A stretch of DNA of 64,000 bases from Anaerobiospirillum sp. NML120449 (lineage in GTDB: Bacteria > Pseudomonadota > Gammaproteobacteria > Enterobacterales > Succinivibrionaceae). Position numbers and translations under genes: made by a program. This document shows positions 9,343 through 20,035 of this stretch, in pieces. The stretch is taken from positions 1-64,000 of the forward strand of contig NZ_JALKIL010000020.1 of assembly GCF_023051105.1 (NCBI RefSeq). The letters run 5' to 3'. The notes beneath the pieces were generated by a model. That model ran no database searches and had not been told where the DNA came from. It saw nothing but the letters and a program-made list of their open reading frames with translations. The stretch's first letter is position 1. Each line of letters opens with the position of its first letter.

Positions 9343-9679
9343 GCACACTAAAGCATTCCCAGATAATCCAGCATCATGCAATGCTCATAAATATGGCCCC
9401 ACAACGGGGCAGTATGACCATGATGTGCTGCAAAAGTGTGCATAAGGCAGTGACAGCCGCCTTTACAGGGCTTTTGCAGCTGTTTAGACCGACTTACTGA
9501 CTGTGAGCCAGGTCTTTTTAGGTTAGGATATGTGCCAGCAATCAGACCTCGGGCCCAGGCACGCTGCCATGAGTACAGGCCACAGTGTGCAGTGCTCAAG
9601 GCGCCGCCAGGGTACCCCGGCGGATATGTCAGGCTACAGAGGTCAGGTATAACCATAAAGGCTTTTTTGAGGGTTGTTC

Positions 9680-10933
9680 ATGAGCTTTATCAGTAAGGTC
9701 ACAGTTCCTGAGGGTGACAAGATTTCCGTGGATGCACAGGGTCGTCTGACCGTTCCTGCCAATCCAGTTATTCCTTTTATTCGCGGTGACGGTATTGGTG
9801 AGGATATCACCCCTGTCATGCACAAGGTGGTCAATGCTGCCGTTGAAAAAGCCTATGGTGGTGCAAAGAAGATCTCCTGGATGGAAATCTATGCCGGCGG
9901 CCGTTCCTGCGAAGTCTATGGCGAATTTGTCTACCTGCCTGATGAGACCATGGAGTTCATCAAGGACTACCATGTTGCCATCAAGGGTCCTCTTACTACC
10001 CCAGTAGGCGGCGGTATCCGCTCTCTGAACGTTGCCATGCGTCAGGGCCTTGATCTGTACATCTGCCTGCGTCCAGTACGCTATTTCAAGGGCACCCCAA
10101 GCCCGGTTAAGCACCCTGAGCTTACCGACACCATTATCTTCCGTGAGAATGCTGAAGACATTTATGCCGGTATCGAGTGGGAAGCTGACAGCGAGGGCGC
10201 AAAGCAGGTTATCGACTTCCTGCAGAACACCATGGGTGTTAAGAAGCTGCGTCACCCTGAGCACTGCGGCATAGGCATCAAGCCAATGTCAAAGCAGGGC
10301 ACCGAGCGTCTTATCCGCGCTGCCATCAACTATGCCATAGACCATGACCGCAAGAGCGTTACCATCGTCCACAAGGGCAATATCATGAAGTTCACCGAGG
10401 GTGGCTTCAAGAAGTGGGGCTATGAGCTTGCTGAGCGTGAGTTTGGCGCAAAGGCCGATGACAAGGGTGTTATCTCCTTCAAGAACCCAAATACCGGTCG
10501 TGACATTGTCATCAAGGACGTCATTGCAGACGCCTTCCTGCAGAATATCCTGCTCTACCCTGCTGACTATGATGTAGTTGCTGCCATGAACTTAAATGGC
10601 GACTATATCTCCGATGCCCTGGCCGCTATCGTTGGCGGTATCGGCATTGCCCCAGGCGCCAACATCGGCACTGAGGCCGCTATCTTCGAGGCCACTCATG
10701 GCACCGCCCCAACAATCGCCGGTAAGGGCATTGCCAACCCTGGCTCCATCATTCTTTCAGCTGAGCTGATGCTGCGTCACATTGGCTGGAACGAGGCTGC
10801 TGACCTCATCATCAAGGGCATGGAATCTGCCATCAGCGCCGGCAAGGTCACCTCAGACTTCGCCGCTCAGATGGAAGGCGCCCAGGCCCTGTCCACCGCT
10901 GACTTCGGCGACGCAATCATCGCCCACATGTAA
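9680..10933 (+). CDS. icd: Isocitrate dehydrogenase (NADP+)
   Basis: TCA-cycle enzyme oxidatively decarboxylating isocitrate to 2-oxoglutarate with NADP+. The 417 residues are collinear with E. coli Icd (416). Conserved features include the GDGIG nucleotide/substrate loop, the active-site stretch [19 protein letters not shown] that holds the serine phosphorylated by AceK in E. coli, [38 protein letters not shown] and [10 protein letters not shown]-like [13 protein letters not shown]. The ATG at 9680 is chosen because GAGGG lies six bases before it; an in-frame TTG at 9674 has no such site. It is monocistronic, with its own terminator about 75 bases downstream. Whether AceK exists in this organism cannot be seen. 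Confidence 0.97.
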   Translation: MSFISKVTVPEGDKISVDAQGRLTVPANPVIPFIRGDGIGEDITPVMHKVVNAAVEKAYGGAKKISWMEIYAGGRSCEVYGEFVYLPDETMEFIKDYHVAIKGPLTTPVGGGIRSLNVAMRQGLDLYICLRPVRYFKGTPSPVKHPELTDTIIFRENAEDIYAGIEWEADSEGAKQVIDFLQNTMGVKKLRHPEHCGIGIKPMSKQGTERLIRAAINYAIDHDRKSVTIVHKGNIMKFTEGGFKKWGYELAEREFGAKADDKGVISFKNPNTGRDIVIKDVIADAFLQNILLYPADYDVVAAMNLNGDYISDALAAIVGGIGIAPGANIGTEAAIFEATHGTAPTIAGKGIANPGSIILSAELMLRHIGWNEAADLIIKGMESAISAGKVTSDFAAQMEGAQALSTADFGDAIIAHM

Positions 10934-11006
10934 GCGGCCAGCCCCATGCAGCTGCCAGTCAGGCGCCTTACAGCCCCTGGCTGCAGCGGCAGCGGCAGCT
11001 GCCACC

Positions 11007-11046
11007 AAAGCCCGGCTTTCCCACAGGAAAGACCGGGCTTTATCAA
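11007..11046 (+). terminator. icd terminator
   Basis: The stem AAAGCCCGG (11007-11015) pairs with CCGGGCTTT (11033-11041), and an inner stem CTTTCC/GGAAAG continues it with a one-base bulge. The sequence ends in T-rich bases. Confidence 0.8.
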
Positions 11047-11451
11047 TTTAAAGCACGAATCTGTCGGTCTTCAGCGCCACAGCATGCTCCATATTTCCCA
11101 CCTCAGCCTCTACCATCCAAAGCCACACCCACCACACCGCACCTCAGAGCCATGTCTCACAGCGCCAACTCAGGCGCCTCTGGCATCACGCCCCAATAAA
11201 TACTCTACAAAATGCAATCTGAAGTGTATCTGCAAACATTGGCCAGAACACCTGCAGAAGCTCCCATTTACCACACGCATCTCATAAGCAAGTACGGCTT
11301 TAATAATCATGATTTTGCCGGCCCAAAATCTCATTGACAGCTAAATGATAAAGACCAGTTTGGATTTATAAATACAGGAACTGTTCACGCGTTAAAAGTA
11401 GAGGGCAGGCTTTTTTAAGCCAAAAATTGAGGCATGTACATTGCATGATAT

Positions 11452-11484
11452 TTGACAGTAAAGGCCGGTGCCATTGATCAATAA
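11452..11484 (+). promoter_or_regulatory. Promoter candidate for the first flagellin
   Basis: TTGACA at 11452-11457 is a perfect sigma70 -35 hexamer. The overlapping TAAA (11459-11462) and ATCAATAA (11477-11484) partly match the flagellar sigma28 elements with a 14-base spacer, one short of ideal. Either factor is possible. Confidence 0.35.
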
Positions 11485-11532
11485 ACATAAGACACCCGGT
11501 CCAAACTACATGAGAGAAGAGAGAGAAATACT

Positions 11533-12441
11533 ATGGCCCTTTACGTCAATACGAACGTAAGCAGCATTAATGCGCAAAGAAAGCTCAGTAATGCTACTTT
11601 AAACCTGAATGTCTCCTATCAGAGACTGTCATCTGGTCTGAGAATTAACTCCGCCAAGGACGACGCAGCAGGTCTGCAGATCTCAGACAGACTCACCTCC
11701 CAGATTAATGGTCTCAACCAGGGTAACCGCAACACCAACGACGGCATCGCTCTGGCTCAGACTATCGAAGGTGCCCTGGACGAAACCACCAACATGCTCC
11801 AGCGCATTCGCGTCCTGGCCGTACAGTCCGCCAACGGAACCAACTCCGCCTCCGACCGCAAAGCCCTCCAGGAAGAAGTTTCCCAGCTCTCCCAGGAAAT
11901 CACACGTATCGCAAAACAGACTACTTTCGCCGGCCAGCAGATTCTGGACGGCGCCGGCAAGGGTCTGATTCCTACTGATGGCAAACTCACTTTCCAGGTT
12001 GGCGCTAACGCAGGCAACACACTGACACTAGACTGGAGCAAGGCCTTTACCATGACCGGCCTTATCTCCCAGGTTAAGGGTCAGACTGCTCCAGCTAAAA
12101 ACACTGACGGCATTCACAAGTCCGGCAACTTCTATGTCTGGACCATTTCCATGGCCTCTCTGGCAACCGCCGTACTTGGTAACATCGACAAGTACATCCA
12201 GGCAGTTGACTCCAAGCGCGCCGGACTTGGTGCTTTACAAAACAGAATGGAGAGCGCAATCCGTAATCAGGCTAATATCTCAGAGAACCAGTCTGATGCC
12301 CGCAGCAGAATCAGGGACACAGACTTTGCTGCAGAGACCGCAGCACTGACCCAGGGCAATATCATCCAGCAGGCTTCCCAGACCGTGCTGGCACAGGCCA
12401 ATCAGCGTCCTACTATTGCGCTGAGCCTGCTTGGCCGCTAA
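11533..12441 (+). CDS. Flagellin (copy 1)
   Basis: Filament protein of 302 residues, secreted by the flagellar type III apparatus. The N-terminal D0/D1 helices ([55 protein letters not shown]) and the C-terminal D1/D0 helices ([20 protein letters not shown] through ALSLLGR) are intact. The central variable domain is short, so no large D2/D3 is present. A strong purine-rich ribosome site (GAGAGAAGAGAGAGAA) precedes the ATG. It heads a run of three flagellins and is the most diverged of the three. It is closest to the distant copy at 50383, sharing [19 protein letters not shown]. Confidence 0.95.
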   Translation: MALYVNTNVSSINAQRKLSNATLNLNVSYQRLSSGLRINSAKDDAAGLQISDRLTSQINGLNQGNRNTNDGIALAQTIEGALDETTNMLQRIRVLAVQSANGTNSASDRKALQEEVSQLSQEITRIAKQTTFAGQQILDGAGKGLIPTDGKLTFQVGANAGNTLTLDWSKAFTMTGLISQVKGQTAPAKNTDGIHKSGNFYVWTISMASLATAVLGNIDKYIQAVDSKRAGLGALQNRMESAIRNQANISENQSDARSRIRDTDFAAETAALTQGNIIQQASQTVLAQANQRPTIALSLLGR

Positions 12442-12469
12442 GGCGATATTAACTTTATTGCTTTAACTT

Positions 12470-12548
12470 AAGCGGGCCAAAGTTCCCGCTTTTGTATGAG
12501 ACAGCTGAAGATATAGCAGCTGCATAAATCCCCTAAGCAAGGGATTTA
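12470..12548 (+). terminator. Double hairpin terminator after flagellin 1
   Basis: AAGCGGG/CCCGCTT (12470-12476 with 12485-12491) is followed by TT. A second hairpin, TAAATCCC/GGGATTTA, sits at 12525-12532 with 12541-12548. The same pair recurs after flagellin 2 in the duplicated spacer. Confidence 0.65.
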
Positions 12549-12582
12549 TTACTGTAGCAAGGCATAGCACATAACGACCGTC

Positions 12583-12601
12583 TGACAATAAAGTCGCGGC
12601 T
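12583..12601 (+). promoter_or_regulatory. Conserved upstream block of flagellins 2 and 3
   Basis: TGACAATAAAGTCGCGGCT occurs unchanged upstream of copy 2 (12583-12601) and of copy 3 (near 13777-13795). The TAAAGT core resembles a sigma28 -35, but the following bases match the sigma28 -10 poorly at the right distance. It is a promoter candidate by position and conservation only. Confidence 0.3.
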
Positions 12602-12662
12602 GTATACCGAGCAATCTGGTTATGCCCTGCTAACAGATTGAGAGAGAGAAGAGGAAAGAGAT

Positions 12663-13634
12663 ATGGCCCTTTACGTTAATACGAACGTCAGTTCCATTAA
12701 TGCCCAAAGGAAACTGAGTAACGCCACTTTAAACCTGAATACCTCCTACCAGAGACTGGCCTCTGGTATGCGTATCAACTCCGCCAAGGACGACGCAGCC
12801 GGTCTGCAGATCTCAGACAGACTTACCTCCCAGATTAATGGCCTTAACCAGGGCAACCGCAACACCAACGACGGCATCGCTCTGGCACAGACTATCGAGG
12901 GCGCGCTGGACGAAACCACCAACATGCTCCAGCGCATCCGTGTGCTGGCCGTACAGTCCGCCAACGGCACCAACTCCGAAGCTGACAGAAAGGCTCTTCA
13001 GGAAGAGGTTACCCAGCTGTCCCAGGAAATTACCCGTATCGCCCAGCAGACCACCTTTGCAGGTGCAACCGTCCTGAACGGCCCAAGAGCTCCAGGAGCT
13101 AACGATGCCTGGCTCCAGAATAAGACCAGCTTAATCCCTAGCCAGGGCTCCCATAACGCAGGAAAGATTGTTTTTCAGGTTGGCGCTAATGCTAATGACA
13201 CTCTGACCATGAACTGGTCTATGGCTTTTACCATGTCTGGTCTGGCAAAGATGGCAAATCTTGGTGCTGGAGATAAAACGGCTACAAATGGCATTTTTAA
13301 GGCGGATAACGCAAATGGCAACACAGTAAGATGGTCTGTTTCTACTGCAGCAACATCAACCAATACTCTGGCCAATATCGACAAGGTAATTCAGGCTGTG
13401 GACTCCAAGCGTTCAGTACTGGGCGCTTTACAGAACAGAATGGAGAGCGCTATTCGTAATCAGGCCGGTATTTCTGAAAATGAGGCAGATGCCCGCAGCA
13501 GAATCAGAGACACAGACTTTGCCGCAGAGACCGCAGCACTGACCCAGGGCAACATTATCCAGCAGGCTTCCCAGACCGTGCTGGCTCAGGCCAATCAGCG
13601 TCCTACTATTGCGCTGAGCCTGCTGGGCCGCTAA
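12663..13634 (+). CDS. Flagellin (copy 2)
   Basis: A 323-residue flagellin with intact D0/D1 termini. It is nearly identical to copy 3 except around residues 135-245, the surface-exposed domain, which contains LNGPRAPGANDAWLQNKTSL and GDKTATNGIFKADNANGNT. It has its own spacer with terminator hairpins and a purine-rich ribosome site before the ATG. Near-identity of ends and spacers with copy 3 shows recent duplication or ongoing gene conversion. Expected product: filament subunit, possibly antigenically distinct from its neighbours. Confidence 0.95.
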   Translation: MALYVNTNVSSINAQRKLSNATLNLNTSYQRLASGMRINSAKDDAAGLQISDRLTSQINGLNQGNRNTNDGIALAQTIEGALDETTNMLQRIRVLAVQSANGTNSEADRKALQEEVTQLSQEITRIAQQTTFAGATVLNGPRAPGANDAWLQNKTSLIPSQGSHNAGKIVFQVGANANDTLTMNWSMAFTMSGLAKMANLGAGDKTATNGIFKADNANGNTVRWSVSTAATSTNTLANIDKVIQAVDSKRSVLGALQNRMESAIRNQAGISENEADARSRIRDTDFAAETAALTQGNIIQQASQTVLAQANQRPTIALSLLGR

Positions 13635-13857
13635 GGCGATATTAACTTTATTGCTTTAACTTCAGCGGACCAAAGATCCCGCTTTTGTATGAGCACAGCT
13701 GAAGATATAACAGCTGCATAAATCCCATAAGCAAGGGATTTATTACTGTAGCAAGGCATAGCCCATAACAGCCGTCTGACAATAAAGTCGCGGCTCCAGC
13801 CTCAAGAGTCTGGTTATGCCCTGCTAACAGATTGAGAGAGAAGAAGAGGAAAGAGAT

Positions 13858-14829
13858 ATGGCCCTTTACGTTAATACGAACGTCAGTTCCATTAATGCCC
13901 AAAGGAAACTGAGTAACGCCACTTTAAACCTGAATACCTCCTACCAGAGACTGGCCTCAGGTATGCGTATTAACTCCGCCAAGGACGACGCAGCTGGTCT
14001 GCAGATTGCTGACAGACTTACCTCCCAGATTAATGGCCTCAACCAGGGCAACCGCAATACCAACGACGGCATCGCTCTGGCACAGACTATCGAAGGTGCC
14101 CTGGACGAAACCACTAACATGCTCCAGCGCATTCGCGTGCTGGCAGTGCAGTCCGCCAACGGCACTAACTCCGAAGCTGACAGAAAGGCTCTTCAGGAAG
14201 AAGTTACCCAGCTGTCCCAGGAAATTACCCGTATCGCCCAGCAGACCACCTTTGCAGGTGCAACAGTCCTTAACGGCCCACGTGATCCAAGCAATACCAA
14301 AAACTGGCTGCAAAACAAAACCAGCTTAATCCCTAGTCAGGGCTCTCATAATGCCGGAGCTATCGTTTTTCAGGTAGGCGCCAATGCAAATGACACACTG
14401 ACCATGAACTGGTCAGTTGCTTTTACCATGTCAGGTTTGGCAAAGATGGCAAATCTTGGTGGCGGCGATCAAACTGCAACTAAAGGTATTCACAAGGCTC
14501 AGGGTGCAGACGGCAACACAGTAAGATGGTCTGTTTCTACTGCACAGTCAGCTACCAACACGCTGGCTAATATCGACTCAGTTATTCAGGCTGTTGACTC
14601 CAAGCGTTCCGTGCTGGGCGCTTTACAAAACAGAATGGAGAGCGCTATTCGCAATCAGGCCGGTATTTCTGAAAATGAGGCAGATGCCCGCAGCAGAATC
14701 AGAGACACAGACTTTGCCGCAGAGACTGCAGCACTGACCCAGGGCAACATTATCCAGCAGGCTTGCCAGACCGTGCTGGCTCAGGCTAACCAGCGTCCTA
14801 CTATTGCGCTGAGCCTGCTGGGACGATAA
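13858..14829 (+). CDS. Flagellin (copy 3) with a C-terminal cysteine
   Basis: A 323-residue flagellin, duplicate of copy 2, with the variable segment NGPRDPSNTKNWLQNKTSL and GDQTATKGIHKAQGADGNT. In the otherwise invariant C-terminal D0 helix the three other copies read [14 protein letters not shown], while this one reads [19 protein letters not shown]-to-TGC change therefore puts a cysteine at residue 303. Flagellins are normally almost free of cysteine. The gene ends the cluster with a canonical terminator 29 bases after the stop. Confidence 0.95.
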   Translation: MALYVNTNVSSINAQRKLSNATLNLNTSYQRLASGMRINSAKDDAAGLQIADRLTSQINGLNQGNRNTNDGIALAQTIEGALDETTNMLQRIRVLAVQSANGTNSEADRKALQEEVTQLSQEITRIAQQTTFAGATVLNGPRDPSNTKNWLQNKTSLIPSQGSHNAGAIVFQVGANANDTLTMNWSVAFTMSGLAKMANLGGGDQTATKGIHKAQGADGNTVRWSVSTAQSATNTLANIDSVIQAVDSKRSVLGALQNRMESAIRNQAGISENEADARSRIRDTDFAAETAALTQGNIIQQACQTVLAQANQRPTIALSLLGR

Positions 14830-14858
14830 TAATTTCACTTTTTCTTTTCTGTTATCTT

Positions 14859-14882
14859 AAGGCGGGTTTTCCCGCCTTTTTT
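14859..14882 (+). terminator. Terminator of the flagellin cluster
   Basis: AAGGCGGG-TTTT-CCCGCCTT followed by a run of T. The same hairpin, in opposite orientation, ends the distant flagellin at 50383. Confidence 0.9.
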
Positions 14883-14889
14883 GCATTCT

Positions 14890-15384
14890 GGCCCGAGCAG
14901 CCACGATGCACAATGGAAAAGGACCAGCCTTTTTAGAGCCCCTCAACAATACCCGGCATAACCTGGCAATACAACTTCAGGGGCATCCATTTTGAAAATG
15001 CGCCTTCACATTGGCTCTGTATCACTTCACCAAACTGCTTTCATGGCTGCCATCCTCTGGGGGCTTTGCTGTGGATGGATGTGATGATGGCGGGGGTTAT
15101 TTTCTTTGGCCGAGGGTGCGGTTACTGGTGGTGCAGCGGGTTATGCGACAGGCGTAGCGGGCGTGTGTTCGGGGATGATATTCTGGTGACGTCTTGAACG
15201 GTACGCTTATTTATCCGGTTTTCCTGGATGTTTTTTGTGGTGCAAATTTTTGCCTGCAGGCCGTATATATCTACAAAAATTCAGGCATCTTTGCTAAAAT
15301 CTCAGCTTTAATTGCATGGGACAAGCCCACAGTGGCGTCCTTTTCCAGCTTTAAGGCGTTTTTGTTTTTTGATGCGAGGCAGAC
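14890..15384. other. Non-coding spacer between flagellins and nudJ
   Basis: No gene is supported. The last 100 bases hold the nudJ promoter candidate. The upstream part is GC-rich with a T- and G-biased stretch around 15085-15180. Confidence 0.5.
15292..15300 (+). promoter_or_regulatory. Extended -10 promoter candidate for nudJ-mnmA
   Basis: TG-c-TAAAAT at 15292-15300 matches the extended -10 form and is about 85 bases before the nudJ ATG. It closely resembles the element at 268-277. Confidence 0.45.
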
Positions 15385-15849
15385 ATGTCAGCTCGTTTTA
15401 AGCCAAATCTTACCGTGGCTCTGATTATTGAGCACGAGGGCCGTTTCTTAATGGTCGAAGAGTACCAGGAGACAGGTGATCTGTGCTTTGGTACTGTGGC
15501 AGGACATGTTGAAGCCCGTGAAAGCATTGTCGAAGCTGCCCTGCGTGAGGGTCTTGAGGAGTGCGGCTGCGAAGTCGAACTCGACCACCTCGTAGGTGTC
15601 TACGATTACGTCAAGGACAATGAAACCATTCTGCGTTTCACTTTCAAGGCTCACCTTAAAGACAATGATCCTTCCAGGGTCAAAATCAGCGACCCTGATG
15701 GCGATATCGTAGACATCAAGTGGCTTACCCGCGAAGAGATTTTTGGCGCCCGTGACATGTGGCGCACCCGTCTTATCGGACCAAACTTTGAAGACTACTT
15801 CAATGGTCAGTCCGTTCCTCTTTCCTTTATCACTACTGTACGCAGCTGA
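15385..15849 (+). CDS. nudJ: Nudix phosphatase NudJ
   Basis: A 154-residue Nudix hydrolase. The Nudix box runs from [16 protein letters not shown] to EECGC (about residues 41-63), with the catalytic RE..EE glutamates present; the usual hydrophobic residue after RE is Gly here. The [23 protein letters not shown]-terminus matches NudJ. In E. coli, NudJ removes phosphate from nucleoside tri- and diphosphates and from HMP-PP. It is first in nudJ-mnmA-hflD-purB, the same order as in E. coli. Its stop is eight bases before the mnmA ATG, so the two are probably co-transcribed from the promoter candidate near 15295. Confidence 0.88.
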   Translation: MSARFKPNLTVALIIEHEGRFLMVEEYQETGDLCFGTVAGHVEARESIVEAALREGLEECGCEVELDHLVGVYDYVKDNETILRFTFKAHLKDNDPSRVKISDPDGDIVDIKWLTREEIFGARDMWRTRLIGPNFEDYFNGQSVPLSFITTVRS

Positions 15850-15857
15850 TACGCGCG

Positions 15858-17087
15858 ATGACTAACTGGCTGATGCCCTCCGATTACCGCTTTGCTGCGG
15901 ATATTCCCTATGACCAGCTGCAGGGACGCCACGTTGTAGTAGGCGTATCCGGCGGTGTGGACTCATCACTGTCGGCCGCCCTGCTCAAGGAAGCCGGCAT
16001 GAAGGTAACCGCCCTGTTCATGAAGAACTGGGAAGAAGACGATACCGATACCTACTGCTCGGCCGCTCAGGACCGTGCTGATGCTCAGCAGGTCTGTGAC
16101 ACTCTGGGAATTGAGCTCAAAACCATCAACTTTGCTGCCGAATACTGGGACAGCGTTTTTGAGAACTTTCTGAGCGAATACCGCGCCGGTCGTACCCCTA
16201 ATCCTGACATCCTGTGCAATAAGGAAATCAAGTTCAAGGCTTTCCTTGAGTATGCCCTTGAGGATCTCAATGCCGACTTTATTGCTACAGGCCACTACTG
16301 TCTGCGCAGCTTTGATGGTGGCATTGATGCTCCGGCTCATCTGCTCAGAGGTCTGGACAGTAACAAAGATCAGTCCTACTTCCTCCATGCCATAGGCCCG
16401 GACAGACTGCACAAGGTGCTGTTCCCTGTAGGCCATCTGCCAAAACCTCAGGTAAGAGCCATGGCCGAAGAGCGCGGTCTTGCCACTGCCCGCAAGAAAG
16501 ACAGTACAGGCATCTGCTTCATAGGCGAAAAACGTTTTGGCCAGTTCCTTAAACAGTATCTGCCTGACGCCTCCACTCCAGGTCCAATTATCTCTACTGC
16601 AGGTAAGGTTATGGGTGAACACCCTGGCCTTATGTACTGCACCATTGGTCAGAGAAAGGGGCTTCATATTGGCGGCAGTGCCGACGGTACCGGTGAAGCA
16701 TGGTATGTAGTCGACAAGGACATGAAGAACAATGCCCTGATCGTAGCTCAGGGACATGAGCACAAGGCTCTTTATGCCAACGGTCTGTATGCCGGCGCTG
16801 AGACATGGATTATCGATGCCCCGGAATTGCCGCTGCACTGCACCTGTAAGGTACGCTACCGTCAGCCTGATGTGCCTTGTACTGTAGAGCGCGTCAGCGC
16901 CTCTCAGGCCGGTCTGTACACCGAAGAGGCAGGTCAGTCTGAAGCTTCACAGTCAACTGAGCGCACCATGCTCAAAGTTACCTTTGACAATCCTGTAGCT
17001 GCTATTGCCCCAGGCCAGTCAGTTGTGTTCTACAACGGTCAGGACTGCCTTGGCGGTGCCGTAATCGAAGCACCGATTAAAGATTAA
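15858..17087 (+). CDS. mnmA: tRNA-specific 2-thiouridylase MnmA
   Basis: A 409-residue enzyme that thiolates U34 of the wobble base in tRNA-Lys, -Glu and -Gln, using sulfur relayed from IscS via TusE in enteric bacteria. The PP-loop SGGVDSS is at about residues 31-37. The two catalytic cysteines are in [12 protein letters not shown] and STGICFIGE, and [16 protein letters not shown] and [10 protein letters not shown] are typical. It is longer than E. coli MnmA (368). The excess lies in an N-terminal extension of about 20 residues and an acidic Ser/Glu/Thr insertion in the C-terminal beta-barrel (about 345-370). It overlaps nothing and follows nudJ by eight bases. Confidence 0.96.
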   Translation: MTNWLMPSDYRFAADIPYDQLQGRHVVVGVSGGVDSSLSAALLKEAGMKVTALFMKNWEEDDTDTYCSAAQDRADAQQVCDTLGIELKTINFAAEYWDSVFENFLSEYRAGRTPNPDILCNKEIKFKAFLEYALEDLNADFIATGHYCLRSFDGGIDAPAHLLRGLDSNKDQSYFLHAIGPDRLHKVLFPVGHLPKPQVRAMAEERGLATARKKDSTGICFIGEKRFGQFLKQYLPDASTPGPIISTAGKVMGEHPGLMYCTIGQRKGLHIGGSADGTGEAWYVVDKDMKNNALIVAQGHEHKALYANGLYAGAETWIIDAPELPLHCTCKVRYRQPDVPCTVERVSASQAGLYTEEAGQSEASQSTERTMLKVTFDNPVAAIAPGQSVVFYNGQDCLGGAVIEAPIKD

Positions 17088-17147
17088 AAAGCAGGCATCA
17101 GGTCTCTGCAGTGACTTGCAGGCTGCGCCTCCTGGCGCAAGCGCCGT

Positions 17148-17199
17148 CAGGCACTGCAGCTGAAGTCAGGCCACAGGCACTGCAGCTGAAGTCAGGCCG
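17148..17199. repeat. 26-bp direct repeat, two copies
   Basis: Adjacent units at 17148-17173 and 17174-17199 share CAGGCACTGCAGCTGAAGTC and differ at the last base. They lie in the 262-bp gap between mnmA and hflD, separating genes that are close together in E. coli. Confidence 0.9.
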
Positions 17200-17349
17200 C
17201 AGGACCACAACCTTGCCATGTCCTGGCAATGCCCTGATTATCCTGGCTGAGCTGATACAGGCCGGACTCGATACTGTGCCGAGCTGCCTGCAGGCATAAC
17301 CCCTTTTACTACAGTTGTCATTTTTACTGGATTTCCCTGGATTTCTGTC

Positions 17350-18009
17350 ATGGCTAACAACATTTATTCTGAAACCCTTGCACTGGCCGCTTTATTCCAG
17401 TCTGCTGCCCAAATCCAGCGTGTTGCCCGTACCGGCAGCGTAGATGAGCACACTATTGCACCTTTAATGCGTGCTCTGGTCATTACCGAGCCTGATGCCA
17501 TTGAGGACATCTACGATCCCAAGCGTCTTGAGTCCGGTCTGAACCAGCTGCTTACCTCCCTGTACCCAAAGGAGGCTGCCCAGCCTAAAAATGCTGAACT
17601 TATCAAAATCGCTTTCAGCATCCTGGGCCTGGTGAGCAATCTTGAAAAGCAGGACATGATTTACAGTCAGCTTGACCGTGAAGTCGACAGCCTGCGCTCC
17701 AATGTGCTGCTGATGCACCCTGACTATGAGACTGAAGAAGACAATATCCTCATGGATTACGATGTCATCAAGCTCTACTCAGGCATTTACAGCAATTTAA
17801 TCAGCCCTAATTTCCCTAAGCTCATCATCTATGGTGAGGAGCACTATCTGCGTCGTACCGAGCTGCAGGAGATGATTCGCGCCCTGCTGCTCTCCGGCAT
17901 CCGCGCATCAATTCTCTGGCACCAGGTAGGCGGCAAGCGCTATTCCCTGATGTTCCGCTATAAGGACATCATCGAATGTGCCCGCAACGTGCTCAACAAA
18001 AACAGATAA
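17350..18009 (+). CDS. hflD: High-frequency lysogenisation protein HflD homologue
   Basis: A 219-residue, largely helical peripheral membrane protein. Recognised from the N-terminus (ETLALAALFQSAAQIQRVARTG), the internal YPKEAAQPKNAELIKIAFSILGL region, the C-terminal IRALLLSGIRASILWHQVGGKR block, and its place between mnmA and purB. In E. coli it restrains lambda CII; the cellular role is unclear. It is followed by a terminator, so purB, 500 bases on, is probably transcribed separately. Confidence 0.93.
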   Translation: MANNIYSETLALAALFQSAAQIQRVARTGSVDEHTIAPLMRALVITEPDAIEDIYDPKRLESGLNQLLTSLYPKEAAQPKNAELIKIAFSILGLVSNLEKQDMIYSQLDREVDSLRSNVLLMHPDYETEEDNILMDYDVIKLYSGIYSNLISPNFPKLIIYGEEHYLRRTELQEMIRALLLSGIRASILWHQVGGKRYSLMFRYKDIIECARNVLNKNR

Positions 18010-18017
18010 TTACCAGG

Positions 18018-18047
18018 GCCCCTGTATCAGGGGCTTTGGGCTTTTTC
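18018..18047 (+). terminator. Terminator after hflD
   Basis: GCCCCTG (18018-18024) pairs with CAGGGGC (18028-18034) around a three-base loop. TTTGGGCTTTTT follows. It lies nine bases behind the hflD stop. Confidence 0.75.
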
Positions 18048-19884
<1,837 letters not shown>

Positions 19885-20011
19885 TCCTGCACTGCCAGGA
19901 CAGGCTGCAGGGCAGCAGCAAAGCTGCGGCTATGGACCTGTCTTTGCGTGGTCAGTATCTGGCAATACTGTCATAAAGGCTGTGTTCTTCAGATACTGAC
20001 ATAAAAGAGCA

Positions 20012-20035
20012 AGAGCCCTGTAAATGCAGGGCTCT
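20012..20035 (+). terminator. Terminator candidate after purB
   Basis: The nine-base-pair stem AGAGCCCTG/CAGGGCTCT (20012-20020 with 20027-20035) has a six-base loop. Only scattered T residues follow, so efficiency is uncertain. Confidence 0.6.

Larger units (their letters stand above)
12442..14829 (+). repeat. Tandem duplication of a 1,195-bp flagellin unit (two copies)
   Basis: The spacer plus flagellin at about 12442-13634 is repeated at about 13635-14829. Start codons at 12663 and 13858 are 1,195 bp apart. The spacers differ at few positions and share the hairpins, a TGACAATAAAGTCGCGGCT block and the GAGAGAGA-type ribosome site. The two genes differ mainly in the central variable part. 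Confidence 0.93.
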
